Source: Desulfuromonadales bacterium (GTDB lineage: Bacteria; Desulfobacterota; Desulfuromonadia; Desulfuromonadales; BM103). From it: a stretch of 64,000 nt of DNA. Below are positions 15,277 to 24,781 of the stretch, one piece after another. The stretch covers positions 1 through 64,000 of the forward strand of contig JACZKE010000017.1 of the NCBI GenBank assembly GCA_014860225.1, in the 5' to 3' direction. A model generated the notes under the pieces. The model did not search any database. It had not been told where the DNA came from and saw only the letters and a list, made by a program, of their open reading frames with translations. The translations under genes and the position numbers were made by a program. Each line of letters opens with the position of its first letter. The stretch's first letter is position 1.

Positions 15277-17711
15277 TGTTCGGTCGAATCGAGACTTTGC
15301 TCCGGCGCCTGCGGCGTAACCTCAGTCGCAGCGTCTGGCTGGCGCGACTGCTGCGCTTGCCGGTGTCGGAGGGAGCACCGACGCGGCCGGGACTGATCAT
15401 GATCCAGATCGACGGGCTCTCGCAACCACAGTTTGAACGCGCCCTGGATCGCGGTGAGCTGCCGTTCTTGAGGCGACTGATCAAACGCGAACACTATCAG
15501 ATTCATACCCACTATTCGGGCTTGCCGTCGACGACGCCCGCGGTCCAGGCTGAGCTCTTTTATGGCGTCAAAGGTGCGGTACCGGCGTTCTCCTTCAGGG
15601 ACCATGTAACACGGCAAATTGTGCGCATGTACGAGCCGGACGCAGCGGCGCGCGTCCAGGCGCTGCACACAGGCCATGGCATTGATCCGCTGCTCAAGGA
15701 TGGCAGCGCCTATTCCGACAATTACACTGGCGGCGCCGCCGAGACACATTTCTGTCCGGCATCGATGGGTTGGGGGCCAACTTTGCGCGCCGCCAATCCG
15801 TTGGTGATGCTGGCCTTTCTGCTCGGCAATCTCTACAGTTTTCTGCGCGTCGCGGTCCTGTTACTGCTGGAGTTGGGCCTGTCGTTGATTGATTTTTTGC
15901 GCGGCCTGATCCGCGGCCATGATTTCGTGAAGGAGCTGAAATTCATACCGACACGGGTCGGCATTTCCATCCTGCTGCGCGAACTCTGCGTAATTGGCGG
16001 CAAGATCGACATCAGCCGTGGTTTACCCATCATTCATCTCAACTTTCTCGGTTACGACGAACAGTCGCACCGCCGCGGTCCGCGTTCGCTGTTTGCCCAC
16101 TGGACGCTGAAGGGTATCGATGACGCCGTCGCCCGCTTGTGGCGCGCCGCCAACCATTCCGCCTGGCGACATTACGATGTCTGGGTCTACTCCGATCACG
16201 GGCAGGCCCGGGTTCACCCCTACCACCTGGTTCAAGGCTACACCCTGGCAGAGGCGGTGCGGGTGACTTTTGGGAAATTGAACGCGAACACCCCGGAAAT
16301 TAACACCAAAGGCGCGAGCAGTGTTCAGACCCATCGGGTTCGTTTTCTCGGCGGCAATAACATACAGCGGCTGTTTTCGGTACTTGGTATACATGACGAT
16401 GAGCCGGACGAACAGCAACCCGCCGTCACATCTCTCGGGCCAGTAGCCCACGTCTACGCACCGCGAAGACTGAATAACAACGAACGCGATTTTGTCGCCT
16501 GCGAATTGACGCGCACGCATAAAGTTCCGCTTGTGCTCAATGTTGAGGCCCCGGGCAGGCTGTGCGCCCGGACCGAAGAAGCCGAATACCGCTTTCCGCA
16601 AGACATTGCCGCGTTATTCGGAGCGCAACATCCATTCATCGATGCGCTTGGCGAGGACCTGGTGCGACTCTGCGAGCATCCGGATGCCGGCGACTTCGTG
16701 CTGCTAGGATGGCGCGAAGGCATCACACCAATCACCTTCGCCGAAGAGAACGGCGGTCACGCCGGCGCGACGCCTGAAGAGACCAACGGTTTTGCTCTGC
16801 TGCCGGTGGACGCTCCTTTGTCTGAACGCCAACATTCGTATCTGCGTCCCGTTGACCTGCGCAATGCGGCCTTGCAGCATCTGCAAAAACCGGAACGCAA
16901 ACCTGTCGCAGCACGCAAACGTGTCGCTACGCCGACGGACACCCTTCGGGTCATGACCTACAACGTGCACAGCTGCATCGGCATGGACGGTAAGCTCGAT
17001 GCCGAGCGCATCGCCCGCGTGATCGCCCGCTCCAGACCGGACGTGGTGGCACTGCAGGAATTGGACGTCGGCCGTTCGCGCACCGCTGGCATGGACCAGG
17101 CGCATCTGATCGCCCACTATCTGGAAATGGAGTTTCAATTCCATCCCGCCCTGCACCTCGAGGAAGAACGCTATGGTGATGCCATTCTGACGCATCTGCC
17201 GCAACGCCTGATCAGGGCCGGGCCGCTGCCGGGCCTCGCCAACAAACCGCTTCTGGAACCGCGCGGGGCACTCTGGGTTGCCATCGAGCTGCACGGCAAG
17301 GAGGTTCAGGTCATCAATACCCACCTGGGCCTGCACCCACGTGAGCGCATGGCGCAGGTTGCGGCTTTGCTCGGCAGCGACTGGCTGGCACACGATCAGT
17401 GCCGGGATCCTGTCATTCTGTGCGGCGACTTCAACGCTCTGCCTCTATCGTCGGTGTGCCGCCGACTCGCCGGGCGACTCAAAGACGTGCAAATCGAAGC
17501 GCAACGCCACCGCCCTAAAGGCACCTATTCCGGCCGTTTCCCTACGATGCGCATTGACCACATCTTTACAAGCCCTGGGCTTGAAGTGACCGGCATCGAG
17601 GTCCCCGGTTCGGAATTGACGCGCAGCGCCTCCGATCATCTGCCCCTGATTGCCGAGATATGCCTTTCAGGCCGTACAACTCCTCGAGCACCCGTAGCAC
17701 ACGGTCCATAA
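15276..17711 (+). CDS. fusion of type I phosphodiesterase/NPP domain and EEP hydrolase
   Basis: An 811-residue protein with two hydrolases. Residues 36-520 are an alkaline-phosphatase-superfamily phosphodiesterase: metal Asp in IQIDGLSQ (about 46), Thr nucleophile in GLPSTTPA (about 86-87), metal ligands in GYDEQSHRRG, YSDHGQ and GGHAGA. A hydrophobic insert (about 165-210, LVMLAFLLGNLYSFLRVAVL) suggests membrane association. Residues 555-800 are an endonuclease/exonuclease/phosphatase domain with MTYNVHS, ALQELD, NTHLGLH, GDFNALP and SDHLPLIAEI, all catalytic residues intact. Both halves hydrolyse phosphodiesters; with the adjacent glycosyltransferase and VTT protein, a phospholipid or glycolipid substrate is likely. 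Specificity is unknown. Confidence 0.9.
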   Translation: MFGRIETLLRRLRRNLSRSVWLARLLRLPVSEGAPTRPGLIMIQIDGLSQPQFERALDRGELPFLRRLIKREHYQIHTHYSGLPSTTPAVQAELFYGVKGAVPAFSFRDHVTRQIVRMYEPDAAARVQALHTGHGIDPLLKDGSAYSDNYTGGAAETHFCPASMGWGPTLRAANPLVMLAFLLGNLYSFLRVAVLLLLELGLSLIDFLRGLIRGHDFVKELKFIPTRVGISILLRELCVIGGKIDISRGLPIIHLNFLGYDEQSHRRGPRSLFAHWTLKGIDDAVARLWRAANHSAWRHYDVWVYSDHGQARVHPYHLVQGYTLAEAVRVTFGKLNANTPEINTKGASSVQTHRVRFLGGNNIQRLFSVLGIHDDEPDEQQPAVTSLGPVAHVYAPRRLNNNERDFVACELTRTHKVPLVLNVEAPGRLCARTEEAEYRFPQDIAALFGAQHPFIDALGEDLVRLCEHPDAGDFVLLGWREGITPITFAEENGGHAGATPEETNGFALLPVDAPLSERQHSYLRPVDLRNAALQHLQKPERKPVAARKRVATPTDTLRVMTYNVHSCIGMDGKLDAERIARVIARSRPDVVALQELDVGRSRTAGMDQAHLIAHYLEMEFQFHPALHLEEERYGDAILTHLPQRLIRAGPLPGLANKPLLEPRGALWVAIELHGKEVQVINTHLGLHPRERMAQVAALLGSDWLAHDQCRDPVILCGDFNALPLSSVCRRLAGRLKDVQIEAQRHRPKGTYSGRFPTMRIDHIFTSPGLEVTGIEVPGSELTRSASDHLPLIAEICLSGRTTPRAPVAHGP

Positions 17712-17774
17712 ATCGCTCTTTATCGCAACGTGCCCCGTCATATTCGGTAGTTTTGTCTAGTATGACGGATGCCA

Positions 17775-17909
17775 CTGACGGCTTTCCCTCCCCCCAGCCC
17801 GCTCACTTTCCTCTTTACTCATTGTTATCAGAACGTTGCACTATCATGATCCGCAGATCTTTTCTGGCCCGTAAGTTGCGATATACTTATTCAGCGGAGC
17901 ACGAGCACT
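17775..17909. repeat. duplicated promoter region, copy 2
   Basis: Counterpart of 12485-12618, same orientation. It begins at the shared CTGACGG and runs through AGCGGAGCAC. The flanks on both sides differ, which marks the limits of the duplicated unit. Confidence 0.75.
17865..17880 (+). promoter_or_regulatory. sigma-54 (-24/-12) promoter of the CsbD-like gene
   Basis: TGGCCCGTAAGTTGCG has GG at 17866-17867 and GC at 17878-17879, the exact -24/-12 spacing. Transcription would start near 17891, leaving a leader of about 80 nt before ATG 17974. Confidence 0.7.
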
Positions 17910-17973
17910 GCAGTGCTCTTTTCAACCACTTGGCGGAAAAGAAATTATCCATGATCACCGACCGGAGGACGTC

Positions 17974-18153
17974 ATGAAATCAAGCACCAGGGACAAGGCG
18001 GAAGGAAAGCTGCACGAGGTGAAGGGCAAGGTCAAGGAAGTGGCCGGGAAACTCACCGACAATCCAAAGCTGGAAGCCGAAGGCACCGGTGAAAAGTTGG
18101 CCGGCAAGGTTCAGGGCAAAATCGGTAAGATCAAGGAGGTTTTGGATGATTGA
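17974..18153 (+). CDS. CsbD-like stress protein
   Basis: A 59-residue, lysine- and glutamate-rich protein. ATG 17974 follows CCGGAGGACGTC (GGAGG). The repeated KG/GK helix pattern (DKAEGKLHEVKGKVKEVAGK, then GTGEKLAGKVQGKIGKIKE) is diagnostic of the CsbD/YjbJ family, abundant stress-induced proteins of unknown biochemical role. Transcribed from the sigma-54 promoter at 17865. A family B repeat lies 70 bp downstream, between it and the next small gene. Confidence 0.88.
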   Translation: MKSSTRDKAEGKLHEVKGKVKEVAGKLTDNPKLEAEGTGEKLAGKVQGKIGKIKEVLDD

Positions 18154-18224
18154 TGCGCGCAGCGTATCAAAGCCCCGGCGTACTCTCGGCTCACGGCTGT
18201 GTTCGCCTGATGCATTACGACAGA

Positions 18225-18335
18225 TATTAGCTCGTTTGCAGGTTCGTAGCCGTAGCTATGGTCCAAAAAGGAGCTGAGATATGGGCAAAAAACCGTACTT
18301 GCAGCCGACTCATGGATAGTTTGACAGGCTGCTGA
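18225..18335. mobile_element. repeat family B, inverted partial copy
   Basis: On the minus strand it reads AGCAGCCTGTCAAACTATCC and continues through the same order of blocks as 5472-5585 (GGCTGCAA, GCCCATAT, CTCCTTTTTGGACCATAGCTACGG in part, ACCTGCAAACGAGCTAA). The far end is missing or diverged. It separates the CsbD-like gene from the Lmo0937-like gene. Confidence 0.65.
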
Positions 18336-18418
18336 ACCAACAAGACTGCCAGCTCACTGATGCGTCAGGGTGACGCAATAGTAGGCGGTGGCGATTAACA
18401 GTCAGAAAGGAGAATCCC

Positions 18419-18565
18419 ATGTTGTGGACAATAGCCGTAATACTAATCATTCTGTGGGCGCTCGGATTGGTGAGCAGTTACACGTTGGGAGGGTTCATTC
18501 ACATCCTGCTGGTCGTTGCCATTATCGTTGTGCTGCTTAATGTTATTCAAGGGCGGCGACTTTAA
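18419..18565 (+). CDS. Lmo0937-like small membrane protein
   Basis: A 48-residue protein (MLWTIAVILIILWALGLVSS at the N-terminus, ending NVIQGRRL) with two hydrophobic helices around a YTLGGFIH turn. ATG 18419 follows AAAGGAGAATCCC. This short hydrophobic family is common beside CsbD and BON stress genes, which matches this neighbourhood. Its function is unknown. It is too small for most gene callers. Confidence 0.8.
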   Translation: MLWTIAVILIILWALGLVSSYTLGGFIHILLVVAIIVVLLNVIQGRRL

Positions 18566-18568
18566 TTA

Positions 18569-18680
18569 GTTTTCGTCCGGAAACGGCCCTTTTCCGCAAT
18601 CTCTGAGTCAATCTGCGGATTTGTTTGTGCGGTGTAAAGAACTACGCATCCGCTCAAAGTGTAGATTCCCTTGACCTTGC
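18569..18680. mobile_element. repeat family A, second copy (left part)
   Basis: It starts GTTTTCGTCCGGAAACGGCC four bases after the TAA of the preceding small gene and follows 4440-4552 closely, including CCGCAATCTCTG, GCGGATTTG and ACTACGC. The right terminal repeat is absent. The remaining DNA up to 18984 contains no gene; a short hairpin AGCAGC...GCTGCT is near 18859-18880. Confidence 0.65.
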
Positions 18681-18984
18681 AAATCTTAGTTGGTTTTCTT
18701 CACTGGCTCATCAACCGATTCATCCCATGGCGGGGCCATCAAGACGATTTCTGGTCGATGCAATGAAACTGCTCACCAGGAACCGGTCACCCGGTTCAAT
18801 ACCATTGAATCGACGGCGGGAACGGAGGAGATAAAAAATTTCGAGCGTGACGGCACTAGCAGCTCATCGTGGCTGCTGTGCTGCGAATAACCGGGCGTTC
18901 CGGTAAATTGATTCTCGGGGAGGAAACTGGACACAACGGTACTTCCCGGTGAACTTCCAACACAACAACAAAGGAGACAACATC

Positions 18985-19299
18985 ATGTTAAAACTGCAAC
19001 GCACAATAAAGTTAATGGTTTGCTTGGTCGTAATTGCATCATTCCTGGCGTGTTCGTCCACGCGTACACAACGAGCCACCGGCGAATTTGTAGATGACTC
19101 GGTCATCACCACCAAGGTCAAAGCTGCGATCTTTGAAGAGCCTACGCTGAAAACGATGCAGATCGAGGTCAAGACGTTCAAAGGTGAAGTTCAGTTGAGC
19201 GGCTTTGTCGATTCAGCGCAGAGTGTCACCAGGGCAGGCGAAGTTGCCCGTAGCGTTAATGGCGTCACAAAGGTGAATAACGATTTGATTGTAAAATAG
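18985..19299 (+). CDS. BON-domain lipoprotein (OsmY-like)
   Basis: A 104-residue protein. ATG 18985 is chosen because AAGGAG lies 9 nt upstream. A lipobox is visible (VIASFLACSS), followed by a single BON domain at about 40-104: DSVITTKVKAAIFEEPTLKT, VQLSGFVDSAQSVTRAGEVA and a terminal VNNDLIVK. BON proteins bind phospholipid or envelope components and are often osmotic-stress induced. It sits at the end of the small-stress-protein group. Confidence 0.9.
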   Translation: MLKLQRTIKLMVCLVVIASFLACSSTRTQRATGEFVDDSVITTKVKAAIFEEPTLKTMQIEVKTFKGEVQLSGFVDSAQSVTRAGEVARSVNGVTKVNNDLIVK

Positions 19300-19426
19300 T
19301 GGCAACCCCGTGACCGGTCGTCCGGTTCCGTTTCGTCCTGCAACATGAGAGTGTTAAGGAACCGGATGGCCATCAGAGCATTGCAGCGACTGCATCACTG
19401 TGGCCAGATGAAGGAAGTTCACCACC

Positions 19427-19470
19427 ATGGGGTGATGTTTCACAATAAGATATTCTTCTAATTCTCGAAT
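19427..19470. repeat. dispersed repeat C, short diverged copy
   Basis: ATGGGGTGATGTTTCACAAT followed by AAGATATTCTTCTAATTCTC matches the first 45 bp of the copies at 2122 and 3731. The rest of the unit is not recognisable. No other feature is seen between 19300 and 19588. Confidence 0.5.
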
Positions 19471-19588
19471 ATTTTAGTGGTTCTCAGTGAGATAATCAGG
19501 ATACGGGAATCATGTGCTAAACCATTTGGGGACTCCATCCGTCTATCACTAACCCGGTTTGCCCACAATCCTGAGAATGTTTTGCTTT

Positions 19589-20056
19589 TCAACTTTTCTG
19601 CTTATCTGCCCTTCCATGCATGGTCATGACGGTCATCTGTGCCGTCGCACATAATTTTTCTATTCCGTTTTTAAGAACAAAGACATCTACTGCACAAACT
19701 GTCAGGGTCTTCCCGGCTTTTTTAACTTTTCCGCGTCCGATTATCAACTCACCATCGCCAGGAGACAACAAGTTGATTTTATACTCTACCGTTAAGACTG
19801 ACGCATCCGCCGGCATCAAACTGAAGGCCGCATAACCACCACAGTTGTCCGCTATAGTACCAATCATTCCAGCATGAAAAAACCCATGTTGTTGGGTTAA
19901 CTCAAAACGATAGGGCAAATGAATTTCACAGAAGCCCGGCTCGATAATCTTTAGCTTGGCTCCAAGAAAATCCATTAATGGTTGATTGTCGAAGCTCTCT
20001 TTTACCCTGGTTTTAAATTCATTATTGGGAGCTTTAAAATCCGTTTGCAATGACAT
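19589..20056 (-). CDS. PaaI-type hotdog thioesterase
   Basis: A 155-residue protein. The segment QHGFFHAGMIGTIADNCGGY (about 55-74) is the PaaI-family active-site helix (HGG/HAG-x-x-x-x-x-D), and the strands VLTVEYKINLLSPGDGELII complete the hotdog fold. Family knowledge: hydrolysis of aryl- or acyl-CoA esters. It is an isolated gene; ATG 20056 lacks a strong ribosome-binding site. Substrate cannot be assigned. Confidence 0.85.
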   Translation of the reverse strand: MSLQTDFKAPNNEFKTRVKESFDNQPLMDFLGAKLKIIEPGFCEIHLPYRFELTQQHGFFHAGMIGTIADNCGGYAAFSLMPADASVLTVEYKINLLSPGDGELIIGRGKVKKAGKTLTVCAVDVFVLKNGIEKLCATAQMTVMTMHGRADKQKS

Positions 20057-20180
20057 GCTACACCGTGGTCATGGGGTTATATTGCAGGATAGCAATGTAC
20101 GCTATAAGACCTTTCAAGGTAAAGTGTCCATTCTCATAAATTCATTTGCATGCACTTCCCGACCAATCTGTCCTGAAAAA

Positions 20181-20486
20181 TCACTTTTTTATTCGTATGT
20201 TTTTTTCCTTTGATTTCAGAACATGGGACAACTGGCAGGTCAGCAGAACTTTCTTGCGTCGCGCCTTGTCAGTCCGGGCCGTTTCGAAGCTCTTGATCTG
20301 GAGACCGATGATGATCAGAGCGATGAAGCTGGTGTTGATTGAATTGAACAGGATGCTGACTATTTCCTTCCCTTCATTGATTCCCTGAAAAAACTGGATG
20401 ACTGAGTGACCGATCAAAAACAACATGGAACACATGAAGGCCAATGCCAACAAGCATCTCGCCAAAAATTTTACTTGGTTAACCAT
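20181..20486 (-). CDS. small membrane protein of unknown function
   Basis: A 101-residue protein from ATG 20486, preceded by AGGGG at about 9-nt spacing; a longer frame to ATG 20543 is possible. Two hydrophobic helices (about 8-32 and 48-68: FLARCLLALAFMCSMLFLIG and SILFNSINTSFIALIIIGLQ) are followed by a lysine-rich tail ending KEKNIRIKK. No family is recognised. Confidence 0.55.
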   Translation of the reverse strand: MVNQVKFLARCLLALAFMCSMLFLIGHSVIQFFQGINEGKEIVSILFNSINTSFIALIIIGLQIKSFETARTDKARRKKVLLTCQLSHVLKSKEKNIRIKK

Positions 20487-20604
20487 GGAGTATTCCCCTT
20501 TTGTTGGCTTCGATACTGGATTGATTGAGTGTTTGTTTTGCATTCATGATGCCATGTTCACAAAGAATCAACTGTCATGCAGCTCGACATATCATCTAAC
20601 GCAT

Positions 20605-20625
20605 CGGTATTATTCGATAATACCG
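20605..20625. promoter_or_regulatory. palindromic operator-like site
   Basis: CGGTATTAT and ATAATACCG form a perfect 9-bp inverted repeat around TCG. It is about 120 bp upstream of the small membrane protein gene and 170 bp downstream of the hydantoinase gene (both minus). The size and symmetry suit a dimeric repressor; the regulator is unknown. The rest of 20487-20797 shows only the weak pair GCACTGT/ACAGTGC at 20666-20697. Confidence 0.4.
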
Positions 20626-20797
20626 AAATATCAGATGGATTTTAAAACGACATAAACCTGAACTTGCACTGTCGTTGGTAGCACCGATGCACAGTGCCAG
20701 GCGGTGGCATCAACGGTTTTGCAATTGGCAGAGATAAGTCGAGTGGTTTTTTTGACACAGAATATGAGTCGTTTCTGTTGGCAGAGTTGAGAAAGCA

Positions 20798-23700
20798 TTA
20801 TTCAGGCGTTCCAAAGCCACCTCCCCCCGGAGTTTTGATAATAATAACGTCACCGGATTCTACCGCAACTTCATCGTTCCCCTTCAACAGCTTAGTCGTG
20901 CCGTCCTTGTAGACTATGCTGTTCTCACCGCATTCTCCTGACATCCCACCTTCAAGACCATAGGGCCTGGTTTGCCGATGCGAGGAAAGAATCGTGGCAG
21001 TCATTGGTTCGAGAAAGCGCAGGCGGCGAACGACGCCATCACCCCCACTGTATTTACCCTTCCCCCCGGAACCTGGGCGTAGAGCAAAGGATTCCACGCG
21101 CACCGGGAAGCGCCACTCGACAACTTCAGGGTCGGTCATTCTGGTATTGGTCATGTGGGAATGCACCCCGCTGGTGCCGGGATGATCGGGACCTGCGCCG
21201 GTGCCGCCACAGATTGTTTCGTAGTTCTGATATTTCTCATTGCCGTAAACGAAATTATTCATCGTACCCTGGGAAGAGGCCAAAACCCCAAGTGCCCCAA
21301 ACAGGCAGTCGGTGATGGCCTGTGAGACTTCGGTATTCCCCGCTATGACGGCTGCCGGATATACCGGGCTGATCATGGTTCTCGGCGGGATATGAATCTT
21401 CAACGGCTTGAAGCACCCTTCGTTGAGAGGGATTTCATCTCCCACAAGTGTGCGGAAAACATAAAGCACCGCGGCCTTGCACACCGCCGTCGGCGCATTG
21501 TAATTCCCCCGGTTCTGGGCTGATGTTCCGGTAAAATCAAGATGAGCCTCGCGCTGCTGGTGGTCGACCGTTATTTTTACCTGGATGCTGTTGCCGCCGT
21601 CCATCGGATAAATGAACTCACCATCCTTGAGTATGTCGATCACACGGCGTACCGATTCTTCGGCGTTATCCTGCACATGCCCCATATAGGCCTGAACGAC
21701 TTGCAGCCCGAAGTGGTCGATCATTTTCAAAAGTTCCTGCTGTCCGGTTTCGTTGGCGGCGATCTGGGCGGCCAGGTCTGCCATGTTCTGTTCAATATTG
21801 CGACAGGGATACTTGCCGGAAGCGAGCAACTCCCGGGTTTCTTTCTCTCGCAAAGTCCCCCGGTCAACCAGTAGAAAATTGTCGATCAGCACCCCTTCGT
21901 CGTCGATATGGGTCGAATCTGGCGGCGATGATCCGGGCGTGCGGCCACCGATATCGGCGTGATGTCCCCGGGCGCCGACGTAGAAAAGCACCGACTGACC
22001 TGCATTGTCGAAAACCGGGGTGATCACCGTGACATCCGGTAGATGCGTGCCACCGTTATAGGGCGCATTGAGCATATAAGTATTGCCGGGCTGCATGCTG
22101 CCCTGGTTGTCACGGATGACTGTTTTTACCGATTCTCCCATTGATCCGAGATGAACCGGCACATGTGGAGCATTGGCGACCAGTTGCCCCTCGGCATCGA
22201 AGATGGCACAGGAAAAATCCAGCCGTTCCTTGATATTTACCGAATAAGCGGTTTTGGCCAGCGTTGCGCCCATTTGTTCGGCGATGGACATAAACAGGTT
22301 GTTGAAGACCTCAAGCATCACCGGATCAACCCGGGTGCCGATGGCCTGCGCATTGGGCCGGGGTTTAAATCGGGACAGGATGAGATGCTGGCGTGCGTTC
22401 AGGATGGCGCACCAACCGTCCTCGACAATGACCGTACCGATATCTTCGGTGATGATCGCAGGTCCAAAGAGTTTTTGCCCGGGCTTTAATCGCTCTCTTT
22501 TATACAGGGGTACCGCTGCGGTGGTGCCATTCGTATAGATATGGACAGTATCGTCTTTTTCCGCGGCCTTCCCCTGGTGTTCGACGCCCATTTCTGGATC
22601 AACCACGGATTCGGTCCTTCCGATGCCCTCCACCGAAACCGCCTCAATAATCAGCGCCCTTTCGCTGACCACAAAACCAAACTGCTGACGATGGGCTTTT
22701 TCAAAGCTTTGCCGCATCTCTGCAAAGCTGCCGGCTTCAATCTCCAAGGAAGTATCGGTCGACTCATAGCGCAGGTGCGCCTTGATTCTGACTTCAATGT
22801 TTTGCAGCGCAACTCCCTGAGAGATCACTTCATTTCTGACGTCATCCTTCAGGGATTTCGAGGCTTCGCAGATAACGGTCGGAGCCGAGGCATCAAACTT
22901 CTTTTCCACCTGCACCTCACGCATGGCGCGGACATCGGCCAGCCCCATGCCATAAGCGGAGAGCACCCCGGCGAAGGGATGCAGGAAGACCCGGCTCATC
23001 CCCAGGGCGTCGGCGACCAGACAGGCGTGTTGACCGCCCGCTCCGCCAAAACAGTTCAAGGTGTATTCGGTGACATCGTAGCCGCGTTGCACAGAAATCT
23101 TCTTGATGGCGTTGGCCATATTGATCACCGCGATCTTGAGGAATCCCTCGGCGACCTCTTCGCCAGACCGCAAAGGCGCGGCCGTTGCCGCCGCAATTTC
23201 CTGCGCCAATGCGGCAAATTTTCTACGTACCACTTCAGCATCAAGCGGCTGGTCCGCCTGCGGGCCAAAGACTTTGGGGAAGTGGGCAGGCTGGATTTTG
23301 CCGAGCATGACATTGCAGTCGGTCACGGTCAGCGGGCCACCTCTCAGGTAGCTTGCCGGGCCGGGGTTTGCTCCGGCAGAGTCGGGGCCGACCCGATATC
23401 TGGACCCATCAAAATGCAGAATTGAGCCCCCTCCTGCGGCCACGGTATGGATGTGCATCATCGGCGCACGCATGCGCACTCCGGCGACAATTGTGTCGAA
23501 GCTGCGTTCAAACTCGCCATTGTAATGGGCCACATCGGTTGAGGTTCCCCCCATGTCGAAACCGATGATTTTTTCGTAGCCGCTCATCGAAGCGGTGCGA
23601 ACCATGCCAACCACCCCGCCCGCAGGGCCGGAAAGAATGGCATCTTTGCCCTGAAACAGCTTTGCATCGGTCAGGCCACCGTTGGACTGCATAAACATCA

Positions 23701-24403
23701 GCCTGGGGCCGTCACCAAGCTGCGCTGCAACCTGATCAACATAACGACGTAAGATTGGTGACAAGTAGGCATCGACCACTGTGGTGTCGCCGCGCGAAAC
23801 CAGCTTCATCAGAGGACTGACCCGACTGCTGACCGATATCTGGCTGAAGCCGATTTCAGCGGCAATTTCAGCAACCCGCTGTTCGTGAAGAGGATTGGAG
23901 TAGCCATGCATAAACGCAATCGCCACCGAGCGAATCCCACGCTGGTAGGCCTGCGCCATGCCTTCTTTGGCGGCGTGTGCATTCAGCGGAGTGACCACTT
24001 GGCCCTGGGCATCAAGCCTCTCGTCAACCTCAAGAACCTCTTCATAAAGCAGTTCGGGCAGAACAATATGGAGGTCAAACAGCCGGGGCCTTGCCTGGTA
24101 CCCAATCCGCAGGGCGTCACCGAATCCTCTGGTCGTGACATAAAGGGTGCGGTCACCCTGGCGCTCGAGCAGCGCGTTGGTCGCAACCGTCGTGCCCATC
24201 TTGACATGCTCAATGACGTCCATCGGGATGGCATCATCTTTCTGCAGGCCAAGCAGTTCTCGAATACCTTGCACCGCGGCGTCCCGGTAGTGTTCCGGAT
24301 TTTCAGACAACAACTTGTGGGTGACCAGACGTCCATCCGGGCGTTTGGCGACGACATCGGTAAAGGTGCCGCCACGATCTATCCAGATCTGCCATTGTTT
24401 CAT
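20798..24403 (-). CDS. 5-oxoprolinase/hydantoinase (HyuA-HyuB fusion)
   Basis: A 1201-residue single-chain enzyme, start ATG 24403 after GGGAG. The HyuA half (1-680) has the acetate-kinase-like ATPase motifs [12 protein letters not shown] near the N-terminus and [16 protein letters not shown] near 290, plus [18 protein letters not shown]. The HyuB half (about 695-1200) has [20 protein letters not shown] and ends [10 protein letters not shown]. Family knowledge: ATP-dependent opening of 5-oxoproline or hydantoin rings. Substrate may be a hydantoin-like compound imported by the divergent TRAP system. Two inverted repeats in the shared promoter region suggest joint control by the MarR-like regulator at 27824. 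Confidence 0.92.
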   Translation of the reverse strand: MKQWQIWIDRGGTFTDVVAKRPDGRLVTHKLLSENPEHYRDAAVQGIRELLGLQKDDAIPMDVIEHVKMGTTVATNALLERQGDRTLYVTTRGFGDALRIGYQARPRLFDLHIVLPELLYEEVLEVDERLDAQGQVVTPLNAHAAKEGMAQAYQRGIRSVAIAFMHGYSNPLHEQRVAEIAAEIGFSQISVSSRVSPLMKLVSRGDTTVVDAYLSPILRRYVDQVAAQLGDGPRLMFMQSNGGLTDAKLFQGKDAILSGPAGGVVGMVRTASMSGYEKIIGFDMGGTSTDVAHYNGEFERSFDTIVAGVRMRAPMMHIHTVAAGGGSILHFDGSRYRVGPDSAGANPGPASYLRGGPLTVTDCNVMLGKIQPAHFPKVFGPQADQPLDAEVVRRKFAALAQEIAAATAAPLRSGEEVAEGFLKIAVINMANAIKKISVQRGYDVTEYTLNCFGGAGGQHACLVADALGMSRVFLHPFAGVLSAYGMGLADVRAMREVQVEKKFDASAPTVICEASKSLKDDVRNEVISQGVALQNIEVRIKAHLRYESTDTSLEIEAGSFAEMRQSFEKAHRQQFGFVVSERALIIEAVSVEGIGRTESVVDPEMGVEHQGKAAEKDDTVHIYTNGTTAAVPLYKRERLKPGQKLFGPAIITEDIGTVIVEDGWCAILNARQHLILSRFKPRPNAQAIGTRVDPVMLEVFNNLFMSIAEQMGATLAKTAYSVNIKERLDFSCAIFDAEGQLVANAPHVPVHLGSMGESVKTVIRDNQGSMQPGNTYMLNAPYNGGTHLPDVTVITPVFDNAGQSVLFYVGARGHHADIGGRTPGSSPPDSTHIDDEGVLIDNFLLVDRGTLREKETRELLASGKYPCRNIEQNMADLAAQIAANETGQQELLKMIDHFGLQVVQAYMGHVQDNAEESVRRVIDILKDGEFIYPMDGGNSIQVKITVDHQQREAHLDFTGTSAQNRGNYNAPTAVCKAAVLYVFRTLVGDEIPLNEGCFKPLKIHIPPRTMISPVYPAAVIAGNTEVSQAITDCLFGALGVLASSQGTMNNFVYGNEKYQNYETICGGTGAGPDHPGTSGVHSHMTNTRMTDPEVVEWRFPVRVESFALRPGSGGKGKYSGGDGVVRRLRFLEPMTATILSSHRQTRPYGLEGGMSGECGENSIVYKDGTTKLLKGNDEVAVESGDVIIIKTPGGGGFGTPE

Positions 24404-24458
24404 CTGCTTATCTCCCGATCCGAACTGAATGCTTTGCTCATCAATGACGCCAAACTAA

Positions 24459-24475
24459 AACATTTTTATAATGTT
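24459..24475. promoter_or_regulatory. inverted repeat 1 in the hydantoinase/TRAP divergent promoter
   Basis: AACATT-TTTAT-AATGTT, 56 bp upstream of the hydantoinase start. It shares the ACATT/AATGT half-sites with the larger repeat at 24488-24512. Confidence 0.45.
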
Positions 24476-24487
24476 GATTTTTTATCG

Positions 24488-24512
24488 ACATTTTATCAAT
24501 ATAATAAAATGT
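24488..24512. promoter_or_regulatory. inverted repeat 2 in the hydantoinase/TRAP divergent promoter
   Basis: ACATTTTAT (24488-24496) and ATAAAATGT (24504-24512) are perfect inverted repeats with a 7-nt centre. With the site at 24459 it forms a tandem operator candidate between the divergent hydantoinase and dctP genes. No other feature is evident in 24404-24781. Confidence 0.5.
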
Positions 24513-24781
24513 GTCAGCACAAGGCGGAAAAGTCAATATCGTTTGCATGGTTCTTCGGCTTTTCCTGATGAGTGGCCAGACGCTATTTGAAAGATTGTCG
24601 TTTTTCCGCTACCTTGTAGGGAAAGGTAACGGTTTTTTGTCAGGGATCTCATGACAACAAGTAATATTCAACTTTGTTTATGTTTCTTTTTCAGTAGCAG
24701 CAGGAATGCCCCAATAATGCTGTTTCAGAACGCTGGAAGTCCACCGCAGTGAACCTAAACTCGAACAAAAGGAGAAGCATC

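Noticed and set aside
16704-17393. Minus-strand open frame of 229 codons
   Set aside because: Opposite the EEP domain of the phosphodiesterase fusion; no protein-like features.
22541-23425. Plus-strand open frame of 294 codons
   Set aside because: Antisense to the hydantoinase gene, which has strong motifs throughout.
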